Positions 8,156-17,410 of a stretch of 52,563 nucleotides of DNA are shown piece after piece (the stretch's first letter is position 1; each line of letters starts with the position of its first letter). The notes below the pieces were generated by a model. That model ran no database searches and was not told the DNA's origin. It was given only the letters and a program-made list of their open reading frames with translations. This stretch comes from an uncultured Mediterranea sp. (GTDB taxonomy: Bacteria; Bacteroidota; Bacteroidia; Bacteroidales; Bacteroidaceae): contig CALZEQ010000020.1 in assembly GCA_945641355.1 (NCBI GenBank), positions 1 through 52,563 of the forward strand, written 5' to 3'. Both the position numbers and the translations under genes were made by a program.

Positions 8156-8560
8156 CTATTTCATCAGTTCCTTAATCTTTCCATTCACGCCTTTCTTGAA
8201 CTTATCGGTATGGTTTCGGGCATTCTTGAAGGCAAACTGCGTCATGTCGTTACGCTTCTCCTTGCCGTCCTTCCATCCGTTGACGTAGAGCGACGACCAG
8301 GTGACACGATACTCCCTGGCTATCTTGGCTCCTTCGGCAGTTGAGATGTCCACAACCCTGAAACGCACCTTGCCATCCTTCTTCTCATTGACAAAGTCCT
8401 TCTCCACCACCTCACGGGCATGTTTCTCGATGGCCATACACGTAGTGCATCGCTGTTTTCCATGGAAATACATCACTTCCACACCATCCTTCACTTTGGT
8501 CTGAGCCAATGCCGCCACGGCAAACAGACCCAGCACCACAAACAATAAGTATCTCTTCAT
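8156..8560 (-). CDS. ArsF-like exported thioredoxin-fold protein
   Basis: The 134 residues start at MKRYLLFVVLGLFAVAALAQ, a clear signal peptide. The mature part contains a strand followed by CTTC (YFHGKQRCTTCMAIEKH), a thioredoxin-like redox pair, and resembles proteins annotated as nitrophenyl-compound nitroreductase subunit ArsF. It probably acts in the periplasm with the ArsG-like membrane protein encoded 9 nt downstream. Longer open frames upstream overlap arsR and were rejected. Confidence 0.8.
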   Translation of the reverse strand: MKRYLLFVVLGLFAVAALAQTKVKDGVEVMYFHGKQRCTTCMAIEKHAREVVEKDFVNEKKDGKVRFRVVDISTAEGAKIAREYRVTWSSLYVNGWKDGKEKRNDMTQFAFKNARNHTDKFKKGVNGKIKELMK

Positions 8561-8619
8561 AAACACACAAATTAGAGTTTGTAATTCGTAGAACAACGAA
8601 TATATATCATAAAAAAAGG

Positions 8620-8943
8620 TTAGCAACAACCTTCTTTTTTGCACAGACATTGCCCAAAGAAACCGCCAAACAACTCTTTGGCAAGCTGCCAGTTGTCTCG
8701 GTTGATACAATACTTCACCTTCGGTGCTTCTACCTCTCCCTGTATCAGCCCTGCTTCTTTCAGTTCCTTCAGATGTTGGGAAACGGTAGCTTTCGCAATT
8801 GGAAGCTCCTCGTGTATATCGCCAAAATAGCAAGTATCCTGCTTGGCAAGAAACTGTAGGATGGCTATTCGTGCGGGATGCCCCATTGCCTTGGCAAATC
8901 TTGCCAATTGTTCCTGTCGTACGCTATAATCCTTGGATGCCAT
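8620..8943 (-). CDS. arsR: ArsR family metalloregulator
   Basis: The 107-residue winged-helix protein has the ArsR core: MGHPARIAILQFLAKQ, then IAKATVSQHLKELKEAGLI as the recognition helix. A Cys sits at the start of the DNA-reading region (QDTCYFGDI), and the C terminus is Cys-rich (GQCLCKKEGCC), likely ligands for As(III) or another thiophilic metalloid. It is the first gene of its operon and probably a repressor released by metalloid binding. A palindrome over its own promoter (8954-8973) is the likely operator. Confidence 0.9.
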   Translation of the reverse strand: MASKDYSVRQEQLARFAKAMGHPARIAILQFLAKQDTCYFGDIHEELPIAKATVSQHLKELKEAGLIQGEVEAPKVKYCINRDNWQLAKELFGGFFGQCLCKKEGCC

Positions 8944-8953
8944 AGTTATCTTT

Positions 8954-8991
8954 TGTTCGCAAAATTACGAACATTATGGATACAAACCAAA
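8954..8991 (-). promoter_or_regulatory. arsR promoter with palindromic operator
   Basis: On the minus strand the -33 TTTG is at 8991-8988 and the -7 TAATTTTG at 8967-8960, 20 nt apart. Perfect 6-base arms TGTTCG (8954-8959) and CGAACA (8968-8973) enclose exactly the eight bases of the -7 element. A repressor bound there would block the promoter. Confidence 0.7.
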
Positions 8992-9028
8992 CATTTTCTC
9001 TTTTTTTTGTTATGTACGGAACAAAATT

Positions 9029-9081
9029 AGCACCTACTTATTATAGGTGCTTGCATAGTTCAAAATAATCTCCTATTTTTG
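9029..9081 (+). promoter_or_regulatory. Nitroreductase promoter with adjacent inverted repeat
   Basis: The -33 TTG (9051-9053) and -7 TATTTTTG (9074-9081) are 20 nt apart. Perfect 8-base arms AGCACCTA (9029-9036) and TAGGTGCT (9044-9051) end on the -33 element. This is a plausible operator for an unknown regulator; its sequence differs from the arsR palindrome. Confidence 0.6.
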
Positions 9082-9114
9082 AAGACAAGAACCAACCCAT
9101 ATAAATACATCACC

Positions 9115-9762
9115 ATGAAAAGAGAAAGATTCGCAACCATGCTGGCCGGAGCTGTTGTGCTTGCCGGCAGCGTACTGATGGCCTGTACCACCACTCCCCA
9201 GCAACCTGCCGAACAGCAGGAGCAAACGAACCAAGTGATTGAAACCATTATGGCACGACGTAGCGTGCGCAAGTACAAGGACCAGCCCGTGGAACGCGAA
9301 AAGCTGGAACAGCTGATGACGTGTGGCATCAATGCACCCAGCGGCATGAACAAGCAGCCGTGGGAGGTGCGCGTAGTGGACAACGCGGAGTACATCAACG
9401 GCATCACCGAACTCTTCAAGGCAGCCAACCCCAAGCAGGCGGAAGACCCCAACTTCAAGAACATGTTCCGCAACGCTCCGGCCGTCATCTTCATTGCCAG
9501 CCCTGCCGACGGCAGCGGCCAGCTGGACTGCGGGCTGCTGGGCGAGAACATCCTGTTGGCAGCCCAATCCATGGGACTGGGGACCTGCTGTCTGGGCGGC
9601 CCCATCGGCTTCATGAAAAACAATCCTGAAGCCGCTCCCTACGTGGAACGGCTTCAGTTATCTGCCGACTATCAGCTGCTCTATGCCATTGCCGTGGGTT
9701 ACCCCGACGAGGCACCCGAAGCCAAACCACGCGATGCGGCTAAGGTAAAGTTTGTGGATTGA
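9115..9762 (+). CDS. Nitroreductase family lipoprotein
   Basis: The 215 residues start at MKRERFATM. A signal peptide ends in the lipobox LMAC (Cys 24), then a nitroreductase fold follows: IMARRSVRKYKDQPVEREKLEQL with the FMN-binding RRSVR, INAPSGMNKQPWEV, and AAQSMGLGTCCLGGP near the end. It would be membrane-anchored outside the cytoplasm and reduce nitro, quinone or flavin substrates with FMN. It is divergent from the ars-like operon across 171 bp. In ArsEFG systems a second nitroreductase-like subunit (ArsE) accompanies ArsF and ArsG, so a functional link is possible but not shown. Confidence 0.85.
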   Translation: MKRERFATMLAGAVVLAGSVLMACTTTPQQPAEQQEQTNQVIETIMARRSVRKYKDQPVEREKLEQLMTCGINAPSGMNKQPWEVRVVDNAEYINGITELFKAANPKQAEDPNFKNMFRNAPAVIFIASPADGSGQLDCGLLGENILLAAQSMGLGTCCLGGPIGFMKNNPEAAPYVERLQLSADYQLLYAIAVGYPDEAPEAKPRDAAKVKFVD

Positions 9763-9790
9763 GCAGCAGAAACAACCCAAAAGATTGGCA

Positions 9791-9825
9791 AAAATGAGTT
9801 TTTCGATGAAAAACTCATTTTTTTT
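9791..9825 (+). terminator. Rho-independent terminator after the nitroreductase gene
   Basis: The 12-bp perfect stem AATGAGTTTTTC / GAAAAACTCATT with a GAT loop is followed by a run of T. Confidence 0.9.
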
Positions 9826-9920
9826 GGCCAAAAAGTAACATATATCAAATATTCTACCTATATTCGCATAAAATTTGAATATCTATACAGCCTAACATTA
9901 AAAACCAACTTAAGAAAAGT

Positions 9921-10943
9921 ATGAAAAACATGCTCTTTGCCCTGTGTCTGGCCTGCTGCTGCACCATGGCAGCCCATGCCCAAGACACACCTACGGTGAA
10001 TATCAGTGCCGAGGCACGTGTAGGATACTATTACGATGCGCTGGACGGAGAGACGCTGAGCGACCGAACCGGCTTCAAGGGAGACTATCTGAACATTGCA
10101 GTGAACGGTACCCTTAACCACTCCATCTCCTTTGCCTGGCGACAACGGATGAACAAAAAGATATCTGAATCGGACTTCTTCGACGCAACAGACTGGATGT
10201 ACCTGACCTATCAGGCCAACCGCAACTGGAGTGTGGCTGCCGGCAAACAGGTGGTGTTGATTGGAGGATATGAATACGACCGTGCGCCCATCGACATTTT
10301 CTACGCTTCCGAATATTGGAACCACATTGCCTGCTACCAGTTTGGAGGATCGGGCACATACACCACCGGCTCGGGGCGTGACAAGCTGACCTTCCAGTTC
10401 TGCGAGAGTCCCTTCCGATACGCCGAAGCACACAACCTGTTTGCCTACAACCTGTTCTGGGCAGGCCATCACGGTCCGTGGCAGACGCTCTACTCAGCTA
10501 ACCTGTTTGAGTATGCTCCCCATAAGTTCATCTCGTACCTCTCGTTAGGCAACCGCCTGAGCTTCGGTAAAGCAACGTTGGAGCTGGACTTCATGAACCG
10601 CGCCACCAACCATCAGACCTACCTCTTCAAAGACTATTCGGTTGTGGCCGAGCTGGCGTGCTTCTGCCGTCCCTGGCTCAACGTGTATACCAAGTTCACT
10701 TACGACGTAAACCACACCGACAGCCCAGGTGATCAATGCGTACTGCCAGGTACTGAGCTGACCACCTTTGGTGGAGGCTTCGACCTCTATCCGCTGAAGG
10801 GGAAGAGAGACATCCGCCTCAATGCGTGCGTATCGTACACCACAGGCACCAACAGCAATCCGAACGGCGTGATGGTGGACGACCTGCTGAAGGTCTTTGT
10901 AGGCCTGACGTGGAGACTGCCCAAGCTCTCGTTCGGCAAGTAA
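9921..10943 (+). CDS. Outer-membrane porin (phosphate-selective porin O/P-like)
   Basis: The 340 residues begin with a signal peptide (ending AAHAQ). The rest alternates aromatic and polar residues as in beta-barrels, with an even spread of strands such as SISFAWRQRMN, WSVAAGKQVVLIGGYEYD and KATLELDFMNRA, and ends in FVGLTWRLPKLSFGK. The GKQ...GGYEYDRAP motif is usual for OprO/OprP-type porins. It likely forms a diffusion channel, and the solute is not deducible. The nucleoside-gate transporter gene follows after 74 nt on the same strand. Confidence 0.75.
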   Translation: MKNMLFALCLACCCTMAAHAQDTPTVNISAEARVGYYYDALDGETLSDRTGFKGDYLNIAVNGTLNHSISFAWRQRMNKKISESDFFDATDWMYLTYQANRNWSVAAGKQVVLIGGYEYDRAPIDIFYASEYWNHIACYQFGGSGTYTTGSGRDKLTFQFCESPFRYAEAHNLFAYNLFWAGHHGPWQTLYSANLFEYAPHKFISYLSLGNRLSFGKATLELDFMNRATNHQTYLFKDYSVVAELACFCRPWLNVYTKFTYDVNHTDSPGDQCVLPGTELTTFGGGFDLYPLKGKRDIRLNACVSYTTGTNSNPNGVMVDDLLKVFVGLTWRLPKLSFGK

Positions 10944-11017
10944 CCTTCAGATTACCCATCTCACCATTTATAAAAACAGTACTTTAACATCTATCCAAAC
11001 AAAAAAACGTTAGCCTT

Positions 11018-12190
11018 ATGCACCTGCATCTCAAAAGCATTCTGAATCTGAAGAAGAAGAATCGCACCGCCACCAGTGGCGTTATCTGTTTGCTCTCCGT
11101 TATCTTGATCTTCGGTTATCTGGCCTCTATCATGGGACTTCCCAACATGCTGAACACACTGATGAAGACAGCGCACGACCTGTTACTGAACACCGTATTC
11201 TACCTGATGAGCATCTGCGTGCTGACCGGAGCCATCGGTAAGCTGTTTGTGGAATTCGGCGTGGTCAATATGTTGGAAAAGCTGCTTCGGCCGCTCATGC
11301 GTCCGCTGTTCAACCTGCCCGGCGTGGCCTCTCTGGGTGCCGTGATGACTTTCCTCTCCGACAACCCCGCCATCATCTCACTGGCACACGACAAGCGCTT
11401 TGCCAGCTACTTCAAGAAGTACCAGTTCATCTCGCTGACCAACTTCGGCACGGCTTTCGGCATGGGTCTTTTGGTCATGGTCTTCATGGTGGGTCAGGGC
11501 TTCTATGTCTCGCCCATCATCGGTCTGTTCGGAGCCTGCTGCGGCTGTATCTGCTCCACCCGTCTGATGCAACGTTTTGTCGTGAAGGCTTATCCTGCCT
11601 ACGCCAACGAAGATGCCGTGAGCGAAGAGATGGGCAAGATAGCCGAAGAGGAGGACAAGAGCCGCCATCGTACTGTATTCATCCGTCTGCTCGATGCCTT
11701 GCTTGATGGCGGACGCGGAGGTGTGGATGTAGGTTTGGCCATCATTCCGGGCGTGCTGATTATCTCTACCTTCGTGATGATATTTACCTTCGGGCCGGGT
11801 GCCGAGGGGTACGACGGCGGTGCCTACCAAGGCGTGGAGCTGCTGCCTTGGCTAGCCAACAAGATTGGCTTCCTGTTCGAGTGGCTCTTCGGATTCCAAG
11901 ACCCCCATTTGGTAGCCTTCCCCATCACCGCATTGGGTGCCGTAGGTGCTGCATTGGGTGTAGTGCCCAACTTCATCTCCCACGGCTGGGTGGATGGCAA
12001 TGCCATTGCCGTATTCACTGCCATCGGTATGTGCTGGAGCGGTTTCTTAAGCACACACACTGCCATGCTCGACTCATTGGGCTTCCGCGACCTCACCCCG
12101 AAGGCCATTCTGGCTCATACCGTAGGCGGACTGGTGGCTGCCATCATGGCACACTGGGCCTACTTCCTCTACGAATGGTTGGCCATGTAA
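11018..12190 (+). CDS. Nucleoside-recognition (Gate) domain membrane protein
   Basis: The 390 residues have about eight membrane segments. Two Gate-type repeats are recognisable around GVASLGAVMTFLSDNPAIISLAHD and FPITALGAVGAALGVVPN. Between them is a soluble stretch (SEEMGKIAEEEDKSRHR). Gate proteins are inner-membrane proteins related to nucleoside transporters and spore-maturation proteins; the substrate is unknown. It follows the porin gene and may share its transcript. Confidence 0.75.
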   Translation: MHLHLKSILNLKKKNRTATSGVICLLSVILIFGYLASIMGLPNMLNTLMKTAHDLLLNTVFYLMSICVLTGAIGKLFVEFGVVNMLEKLLRPLMRPLFNLPGVASLGAVMTFLSDNPAIISLAHDKRFASYFKKYQFISLTNFGTAFGMGLLVMVFMVGQGFYVSPIIGLFGACCGCICSTRLMQRFVVKAYPAYANEDAVSEEMGKIAEEEDKSRHRTVFIRLLDALLDGGRGGVDVGLAIIPGVLIISTFVMIFTFGPGAEGYDGGAYQGVELLPWLANKIGFLFEWLFGFQDPHLVAFPITALGAVGAALGVVPNFISHGWVDGNAIAVFTAIGMCWSGFLSTHTAMLDSLGFRDLTPKAILAHTVGGLVAAIMAHWAYFLYEWLAM

Positions 12191-12248
12191 GCAGGCGAAA
12201 ACAGCGATTTCTGGTATAGAGTATCATACGTAATCAAAATAGTATTAG

Positions 12249-12304
12249 GCCGGTAAGGTAAATTCTCACTACCTTTGTGAGAAGATTGCTCTACCGGCTT
12301 TTAT
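12249..12304 (+). terminator. Branched hairpin, probable terminator
   Basis: The outer arms GCCGGTA (12249-12255) and TACCGGC (12292-12298) enclose a second hairpin, TTCTCAC / GTGAGAA, and are followed by TTTTATTA. It lies between the transporter gene and the GH2 gene. The loop of the inner hairpin happens to read TACCTTTG, a -7-like sequence, so a promoter role for the next gene is possible. Confidence 0.5.
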
Positions 12305-12333
12305 TATAGATAAATACCAACTATTATACAGTT

Positions 12334-14931
12334 ATGAAAAGACAAAATCCCATTTGGAAGAAGATGGCGACAGCCCTCTCACTTTGCGCCGCGTCAGTCG
12401 CGCTGACAACGGCGGCACCTCTCAAGAAGGAACTGAACGAAGGATGGAGATTCCGTCAAGCAAGGACCGACATCTGGCATCCCGCCACTGTACCCGGTGT
12501 GGTACATACGGATTTGATAGACAATCACATCATCGAGGACCCCTTCTTCCGCCTGAACGAGCGGGGCGTACAATGGGTGGACAAGGAAGACTGGGTGTAC
12601 GAAACCACTTTCACTCTGACACCCGATCTGGCCAACCGGTCCAACATCCATTTGGTCTTCGAAGGATTGGACACCTATGCGGATGTCTACCTGAACGAGA
12701 AGCGCATCCTGTCGGCCGACAACATGTTCCGCACTTGGCGCATACCCGTCAAAAAAGAGCTGAAAGCAGGAGAGAATGTACTGAGAATCTATTTCCATTC
12801 GCCGGTAAAGATGGATGTGCCCAAATGGGATGCACTGCCATACCACTATGAGGCAATCAACGACCAATCGGAAAACGGTGGATTGTTCGACAAGAAAATC
12901 AGTGTCTTTGCCCGCAAGGCAGGTTATCATTATGGTTGGGACTGGGGTCCCCGACTGGTCACCTCCGGCATCTGGCGACCTGTATACCTGGAAGCTTGGG
13001 ACGAGGCACGCATCAGCGACATTTACATACGGCAACCTGAGGTAACCGCCCGACAAGCTTCCCTCTGCGGAGAAGTTGAGGTAGAAGCCGACTGCTTCGG
13101 TAAAGCCCGTCTGCTCATCACCGAGGCCTCTACGGGGCAAACGCTGGCAACCTCCGATATCACCCTGCAACAGGGAAGCAATCATTTTTCCCTGCCGTTT
13201 GTCATCCGCCGGCCCCGTCTTTGGTGGAGCAACGGATTGGGAGAGCCACATCTATACGACTTCCAAGTAACACTGATACGGGAGGGAAAGAAGGTGGACA
13301 CCTGTCACACGCTGACGGGCATCCGCTCGCTCAAGCTCATCCGCAAGCCCGATGCCGACGGGCACACCTTCTACTTTGAGCTGAATGGTGTACCCGTCTT
13401 TGCCAAAGGCGCCAACTACATTCCGCAAGACAACTTCCTGCCCCGCGTCACCCCTGCGCAGTATGAGAAGACGCTGCGCGATGCCGTGGATGTCCACATG
13501 AACATGCTCCGCATCTGGGGCGGAGGCATCTACGAGAACGACCTCTTCTATGACCTATGCGACCGCTATGGCATCCTGATATGGCAGGACTTCATGTTTG
13601 CATGTAGCGTCTATCCCGCCGAAGGATCCTTTCTGGAGAATGTCCGTCAGGAGGCCATCGACAATGTGCGCAGGCTACGCAACCATGCCTGCATTGCCTT
13701 GTGGTGCGGCAACAACGAGTGCAACGATGCCTGGTATGGCTGGGGGTGGGCCGATCGCTATCAGAAACAGAACCCTGCCTATGCCGAACGAATCTGGAAA
13801 CAACAGGACGAACTTTACTTCAACGTATTGGCCGAAGTGGTCCGTCAGGAGGCACCAGACAGCTACTACCATCCCTCATCCCCCTTCGGCGAACGAGGGA
13901 AAGTAAGTGATGACCACAACGGAGACCGCCACTATTGGGACGTATGGCACGGTCAGAAACCCATCAGCAACTACAACCGTGAGCGCAGCCGCTTCTTCAG
14001 CGAATATGGCTTCCAGTCGTTCCCCGACATGACATCGGTGCGTCACTATGCACCCCGACCGGAAGACTGGGACATCCATTCCGAAGTGATGATGGCACAC
14101 CAGCGGGGCGGCTCATTTGCCAACCAGCTGATAGAGACGTACCTGCTGAACGAATACAGGCAGCCGCTGGACTTCGAACGGTTCCTCTACATAAACCAAG
14201 TGTTGCAGGGCGATGCCATCAAGACGGCCATCGAAGCCCATCGCCGCGACCGTCCCTACTGCATGGGAACCCTCTTCTGGCAGCACAACGACTGCTGGCC
14301 GGTAGCATCGTGGGCCAGCCGCGACTACTACGGCCATTGGAAGGCACAACACTACTTTGCCCGCAAGGCATTCGACGACCTGCTGGTGTCACCCATTGCC
14401 GACGAAGCAGGCCTGCTGCAAGTCTATGTGGTGTCTGACCGTCTGACCAACTGCAGCGGTATGCTGGAGGTAAGCATCAGAGAGCTGACCGGCAACGAGA
14501 TAGGCTGCTACCGGCAGCGCGTAAAGGTGGCGGCAGGCAGCAGCCGTTCACTCTTCTCCATCCCCGTTGCCGAGGCACTGAAGGGTGTACAGCCCGGCAA
14601 GGCCTTCATCCACGCCACGCTGACGACGGACGGAGACCAACTGCGCTATACCAACAACTACTTTCTGGTGAAACAAAAGGAGATGGAGTATCCATCGGCA
14701 CATCTCAGCACTGTCGTCACCCCAATAGAAGGAGGGTATCAGGTAGCTGTCAGCTCCGACAGCTTTGCCCGTGCGGTACACGTCACTGCGAACGATTTCC
14801 ATGCCACCTACAGCGACAACTATGTGGACATCCTGCCCGGCGAAACCCTCACCATCAACGTTTTCACCGACCTGCCGCAGCCGCAATTCGAGAAACAGCT
14901 GAAAGTCTGCTCACTGCGCGATGCGTATTGA
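12334..14931 (+). CDS. Beta-mannosidase, glycoside hydrolase family 2
   Basis: The 865 residues begin with a signal peptide (ALSLCAASVALTTAA). A GH2 sugar-binding jelly roll follows (WHPATVPGVVHTDLIDN), then the immunoglobulin-like domain, then the TIM barrel. The acid/base is Glu462 in ALWCGNNECND and the nucleophile Glu557 in FFSEYGFQSFP, both in beta-mannosidase context (WCGNNE, HQRGGSFANQLIETYL). It removes terminal beta-mannose from manno-oligosaccharides, probably in the periplasm. It stands alone between terminators. Length and motifs match characterised Bacteroides beta-mannosidases. Confidence 0.92.
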   Translation: MKRQNPIWKKMATALSLCAASVALTTAAPLKKELNEGWRFRQARTDIWHPATVPGVVHTDLIDNHIIEDPFFRLNERGVQWVDKEDWVYETTFTLTPDLANRSNIHLVFEGLDTYADVYLNEKRILSADNMFRTWRIPVKKELKAGENVLRIYFHSPVKMDVPKWDALPYHYEAINDQSENGGLFDKKISVFARKAGYHYGWDWGPRLVTSGIWRPVYLEAWDEARISDIYIRQPEVTARQASLCGEVEVEADCFGKARLLITEASTGQTLATSDITLQQGSNHFSLPFVIRRPRLWWSNGLGEPHLYDFQVTLIREGKKVDTCHTLTGIRSLKLIRKPDADGHTFYFELNGVPVFAKGANYIPQDNFLPRVTPAQYEKTLRDAVDVHMNMLRIWGGGIYENDLFYDLCDRYGILIWQDFMFACSVYPAEGSFLENVRQEAIDNVRRLRNHACIALWCGNNECNDAWYGWGWADRYQKQNPAYAERIWKQQDELYFNVLAEVVRQEAPDSYYHPSSPFGERGKVSDDHNGDRHYWDVWHGQKPISNYNRERSRFFSEYGFQSFPDMTSVRHYAPRPEDWDIHSEVMMAHQRGGSFANQLIETYLLNEYRQPLDFERFLYINQVLQGDAIKTAIEAHRRDRPYCMGTLFWQHNDCWPVASWASRDYYGHWKAQHYFARKAFDDLLVSPIADEAGLLQVYVVSDRLTNCSGMLEVSIRELTGNEIGCYRQRVKVAAGSSRSLFSIPVAEALKGVQPGKAFIHATLTTDGDQLRYTNNYFLVKQKEMEYPSAHLSTVVTPIEGGYQVAVSSDSFARAVHVTANDFHATYSDNYVDILPGETLTINVFTDLPQPQFEKQLKVCSLRDAY

Positions 14932-14952
14932 GAAAACCTCAAACGTACTACT

Positions 14953-14988
14953 ATGACAAAGGGACGGAATCTTCCGCCCCTTTGTCAT
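14953..14988. terminator. Long hairpin between convergent GH2 and typA genes
   Basis: The arms ATGACAAAGGG and CCCTTTGTCAT extend through CGGAA / TTCCG with a 2-base loop and one internal mismatch. There is no T-run after it, so it may act from both sides by its stem alone. Confidence 0.6.
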
Positions 14989-15001
14989 ATAACTTATCAC
15001 T

Positions 15002-15057
15002 CGTAGCTCGTAATTCATAGCTTGCAACTGTAGCTCGTAACTTGTAGCTCGTAGCTA
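15002..15057. repeat. Degenerate tandem GTAGCTCGTA repeat
   Basis: The unit GTAGCTCGTA, or close forms (CATAGCTTGCA, GTAACTTGTA), occurs about five times in 56 bp between the hairpin and the end of typA. It has no coding sense. Similar GTAATTCGTA-type strings are often seen between Bacteroidetes genes. Confidence 0.6.
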
Positions 15058-15065
15058 AAAAAGCC

Positions 15066-16871
15066 TCACTCGCTATCCCGCTTGGCACGCTTGCGCTCCA
15101 GCTCATCCAGAATAACCTTGCGCATACGCATAGACTTCGGAGTCACCTCCACATATTCGTCCTCCTTAATATACTCCAACGCCTCCTCCAGCGAGAACTG
15201 GACGGGCGGAATCAAGCGGGCCTTCTCGTCCGATCCGCTGGCACGCATATTGGTCAGCTTCTTCGACTTGGTAACGTTGATTACCAGGTCCTTCTCGTGC
15301 GCATGTTCGCCTACCACCTGTCCGGCATACACCTCCTCTTGCGGGAAGATGAAGAACTTGCCGCGATCCTGCAGCTTGTCAATGGCATAGGCAAAGGCCG
15401 TACCGCTCTCCATGGCTATCATCGAGCCGTTGGTACGACGCTCTATCTCTCCCTTGTAGGGCTGGTACTCTTTGAAGCGATGCGCCATGATGGCCTCGCC
15501 CGCACTGGCAGTCAGCACATTGGTACGCAGACCGATGATGCCTCGCGAAGGCATGTCAAACTCCAGGTTCACCCGGTCGCCGGCATTTTCCATCTTCACC
15601 AGGTCGCCCTTCCTACGGGTTACCATATCAATCATCTTGCTGGCATACTCCTCGGGCACGTTGATGGTCAGCTCCTCAATCGGTTCGCAACGCACGCCGT
15701 CTATCTCCTTGAAGATAACCTGCGGCTGACCCACCTGCAGCTCGTACCCCTCGCGACGCATGGTCTCTATCAGCACTGAGAGGTGCAGCACACCGCGGCC
15801 CGATACCACCCACTTGCCATCCTCCTCACTCTTGCCGACGCGCAGCGCCAGGTTCTTATCCAGTTCGCGCATCAGGCGGTCGTGAATGTGACGCGAGGTG
15901 ACATACTTACCCTCCTTGCCGAAGAAGGGAGAATCGTTGATGGTGAACAGCATACTCATGGTCGGTTCGTCAATGGCGATGGGCGGCAGCGGTTCGGGGT
16001 TCTCAAAATCGCAGATGGTATCGCCGATTTCAAATCCGTCGATGCCCACCAGTGCACAGATGTCACCCGACGAGACCTTTTCCACCCTTTTGCGTCCCAT
16101 CCCTTCAAAGGTATGCAGCTCCTTGATTTTCGATTTCAGTATGGTGCCGTCACGCTTGGCCAGCGACACATTCATGCCCTCGCACAGGGTTCCACGATGC
16201 ACGCGGCCTACGGCGATACGGCCCGTATAGTTGGAGTAGTCCAGCGAAGTGACTAGCATCTGCGGCGTACCCTCCAGTTGCTCGGGAGCCGGAATATGAT
16301 CCAAGATGCAATCCAGCAGCGGACAGATGTTGTCCGTCGGCTTTTGCCAGTCATCGCTCATCCATCCGTTCTTGGCCGAGCCGTAGATGACGGGGAAGTC
16401 CAGCTGATCCTCCGTAGCGTTCAGGCTGAACATCAGGTCGAACACCATCTCATACACCTCTTCAGGGCGGCAGTTGGGTTTGTCCACCTTGTTCACCACC
16501 ACGATGGGCTTCAGTCCTATCTGGAGGGCCTTCTGCAGCACAAAGCGCGTCTGCGGCATGGGTCCCTCAAAGGCATCCACCAACAGGATGCATCCGTCGG
16601 CCATGTTGAGCACGCGCTCCACCTCGCCGCCGAAGTCGCTGTGTCCCGGCGTATCTATAATATTGATTTTCGTATCCTTGTAGTTGATAGACACATTCTT
16701 GGACAAGATGGTGATGCCTCGTTCGCGTTCCAGGTCGTTGTTATCCAGCATTAATTCACCTGTGCTCTGGTTGCTACGGAACAGATTTCCGGCCAGCAGC
16801 ATCTTGTCTACAAGTGTGGTTTTGCCATGGTCCACGTGGGCAATGATGGCAATGTTTCTGATGTTTTGCAT
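15066..16871 (-). CDS. typA: Translational GTPase TypA/BipA
   Basis: The 601 residues have the complete EF-G-like set: P-loop [17 protein letters not shown], switch [27 protein letters not shown] and the SAK-equivalent GSAKNG. Beta-barrel and EF-G III/V-type domains follow, then the BipA-specific C terminus ([17 protein letters not shown]). It is a ribosome-associated GTPase involved in 50S assembly and stress or low-temperature growth. Length and order are normal. A -7-like element (TATCTTTG, complement of 16896-16903) lies upstream, without a clear -33. Confidence 0.97.
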   Translation of the reverse strand: MQNIRNIAIIAHVDHGKTTLVDKMLLAGNLFRSNQSTGELMLDNNDLERERGITILSKNVSINYKDTKINIIDTPGHSDFGGEVERVLNMADGCILLVDAFEGPMPQTRFVLQKALQIGLKPIVVVNKVDKPNCRPEEVYEMVFDLMFSLNATEDQLDFPVIYGSAKNGWMSDDWQKPTDNICPLLDCILDHIPAPEQLEGTPQMLVTSLDYSNYTGRIAVGRVHRGTLCEGMNVSLAKRDGTILKSKIKELHTFEGMGRKRVEKVSSGDICALVGIDGFEIGDTICDFENPEPLPPIAIDEPTMSMLFTINDSPFFGKEGKYVTSRHIHDRLMRELDKNLALRVGKSEEDGKWVVSGRGVLHLSVLIETMRREGYELQVGQPQVIFKEIDGVRCEPIEELTINVPEEYASKMIDMVTRRKGDLVKMENAGDRVNLEFDMPSRGIIGLRTNVLTASAGEAIMAHRFKEYQPYKGEIERRTNGSMIAMESGTAFAYAIDKLQDRGKFFIFPQEEVYAGQVVGEHAHEKDLVINVTKSKKLTNMRASGSDEKARLIPPVQFSLEEALEYIKEDEYVEVTPKSMRMRKVILDELERKRAKRDSE

Positions 16872-16977
16872 ACTCTAAATACCTATTTTGCGGCGCAAAG
16901 ATACATCAAATCGCTGGAATAAACGAATAAATCGGCAAGAATGAAGGAGAAAGGGAGAATAAAATTGCTGAAAGTCA

Positions 16978-17007
16978 TTGCCGTATCAAAGATTATGCCT
17001 ACCTTTG
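16978..17007 (+). promoter_or_regulatory. rpsO promoter
   Basis: The -33 TTG (16978-16980) and -7 TACCTTTG (17000-17007) are 19 nt apart, leaving a leader of about 35 nt to the ATG at 17050. Confidence 0.75.
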
Positions 17008-17049
17008 CACCCGCTTAACAAAAGTTTTATAACCAATAATTTTTCATTT

Positions 17050-17319
17050 ATGTATTTAGACGCTGCTAAAAAGCAAGAAATCTTCGGCAAGTACGGAAAG
17101 TCTAACACTGATACTGGATCAGCTGAATCGCAGATTGCATTGTTTTCCTACCGTATTGCCCATCTGACTGAGCACCTGAAGCTCAACAGAAAGGATTATA
17201 GCACAGAAAGAGCTTTGACTATGTTGGTAGGTAAACGCCGTGCGTTGCTCACTTACCTGAAGGATCGCGACATCAACCGCTATCGTGCCATCGTCAAGGA
17301 GCTCGGCTTGCGTAAGTAA
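17050..17319 (+). CDS. rpsO: 30S ribosomal protein S15
   Basis: The 89 residues are exactly the usual S15 length. They include the conserved DTGSAESQIALFSYRI, LTEHLKLNRKDYSTERAL and LVGKRRALLTYLKDRD segments, which bind 16S rRNA at the h20/h22 junction. The ATG at 17050 was chosen because the promoter lies just upstream and S15 homologues start here; an open frame upstream covers the promoter. It is monocistronic, with a terminator after it. Confidence 0.97.
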   Translation: MYLDAAKKQEIFGKYGKSNTDTGSAESQIALFSYRIAHLTEHLKLNRKDYSTERALTMLVGKRRALLTYLKDRDINRYRAIVKELGLRK

Positions 17320-17344
17320 TCACACTTACAGCGAACCCAAAAAG

Positions 17345-17392
17345 AAGAGAGGGGACTATCCGTCACAGCGGAGGTTCCCTCTCTCTTTTTTT
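17345..17392 (+). terminator. Terminator after rpsO
   Basis: The stem GAGAGGG (17347-17353) / CCCTCTC (17377-17383) is followed by TCTTTTTTTC. It also lies just past the end of the convergent comF-type gene. Confidence 0.8.
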
Positions 17393-17410
17393 CTCATTGC
17401 TCATACCAAC

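Noticed and set aside
12394..13251. 285-codon open frame on the minus strand
   Set aside because: It is antisense to the beta-mannosidase gene, which is complete and has both catalytic Glu residues.
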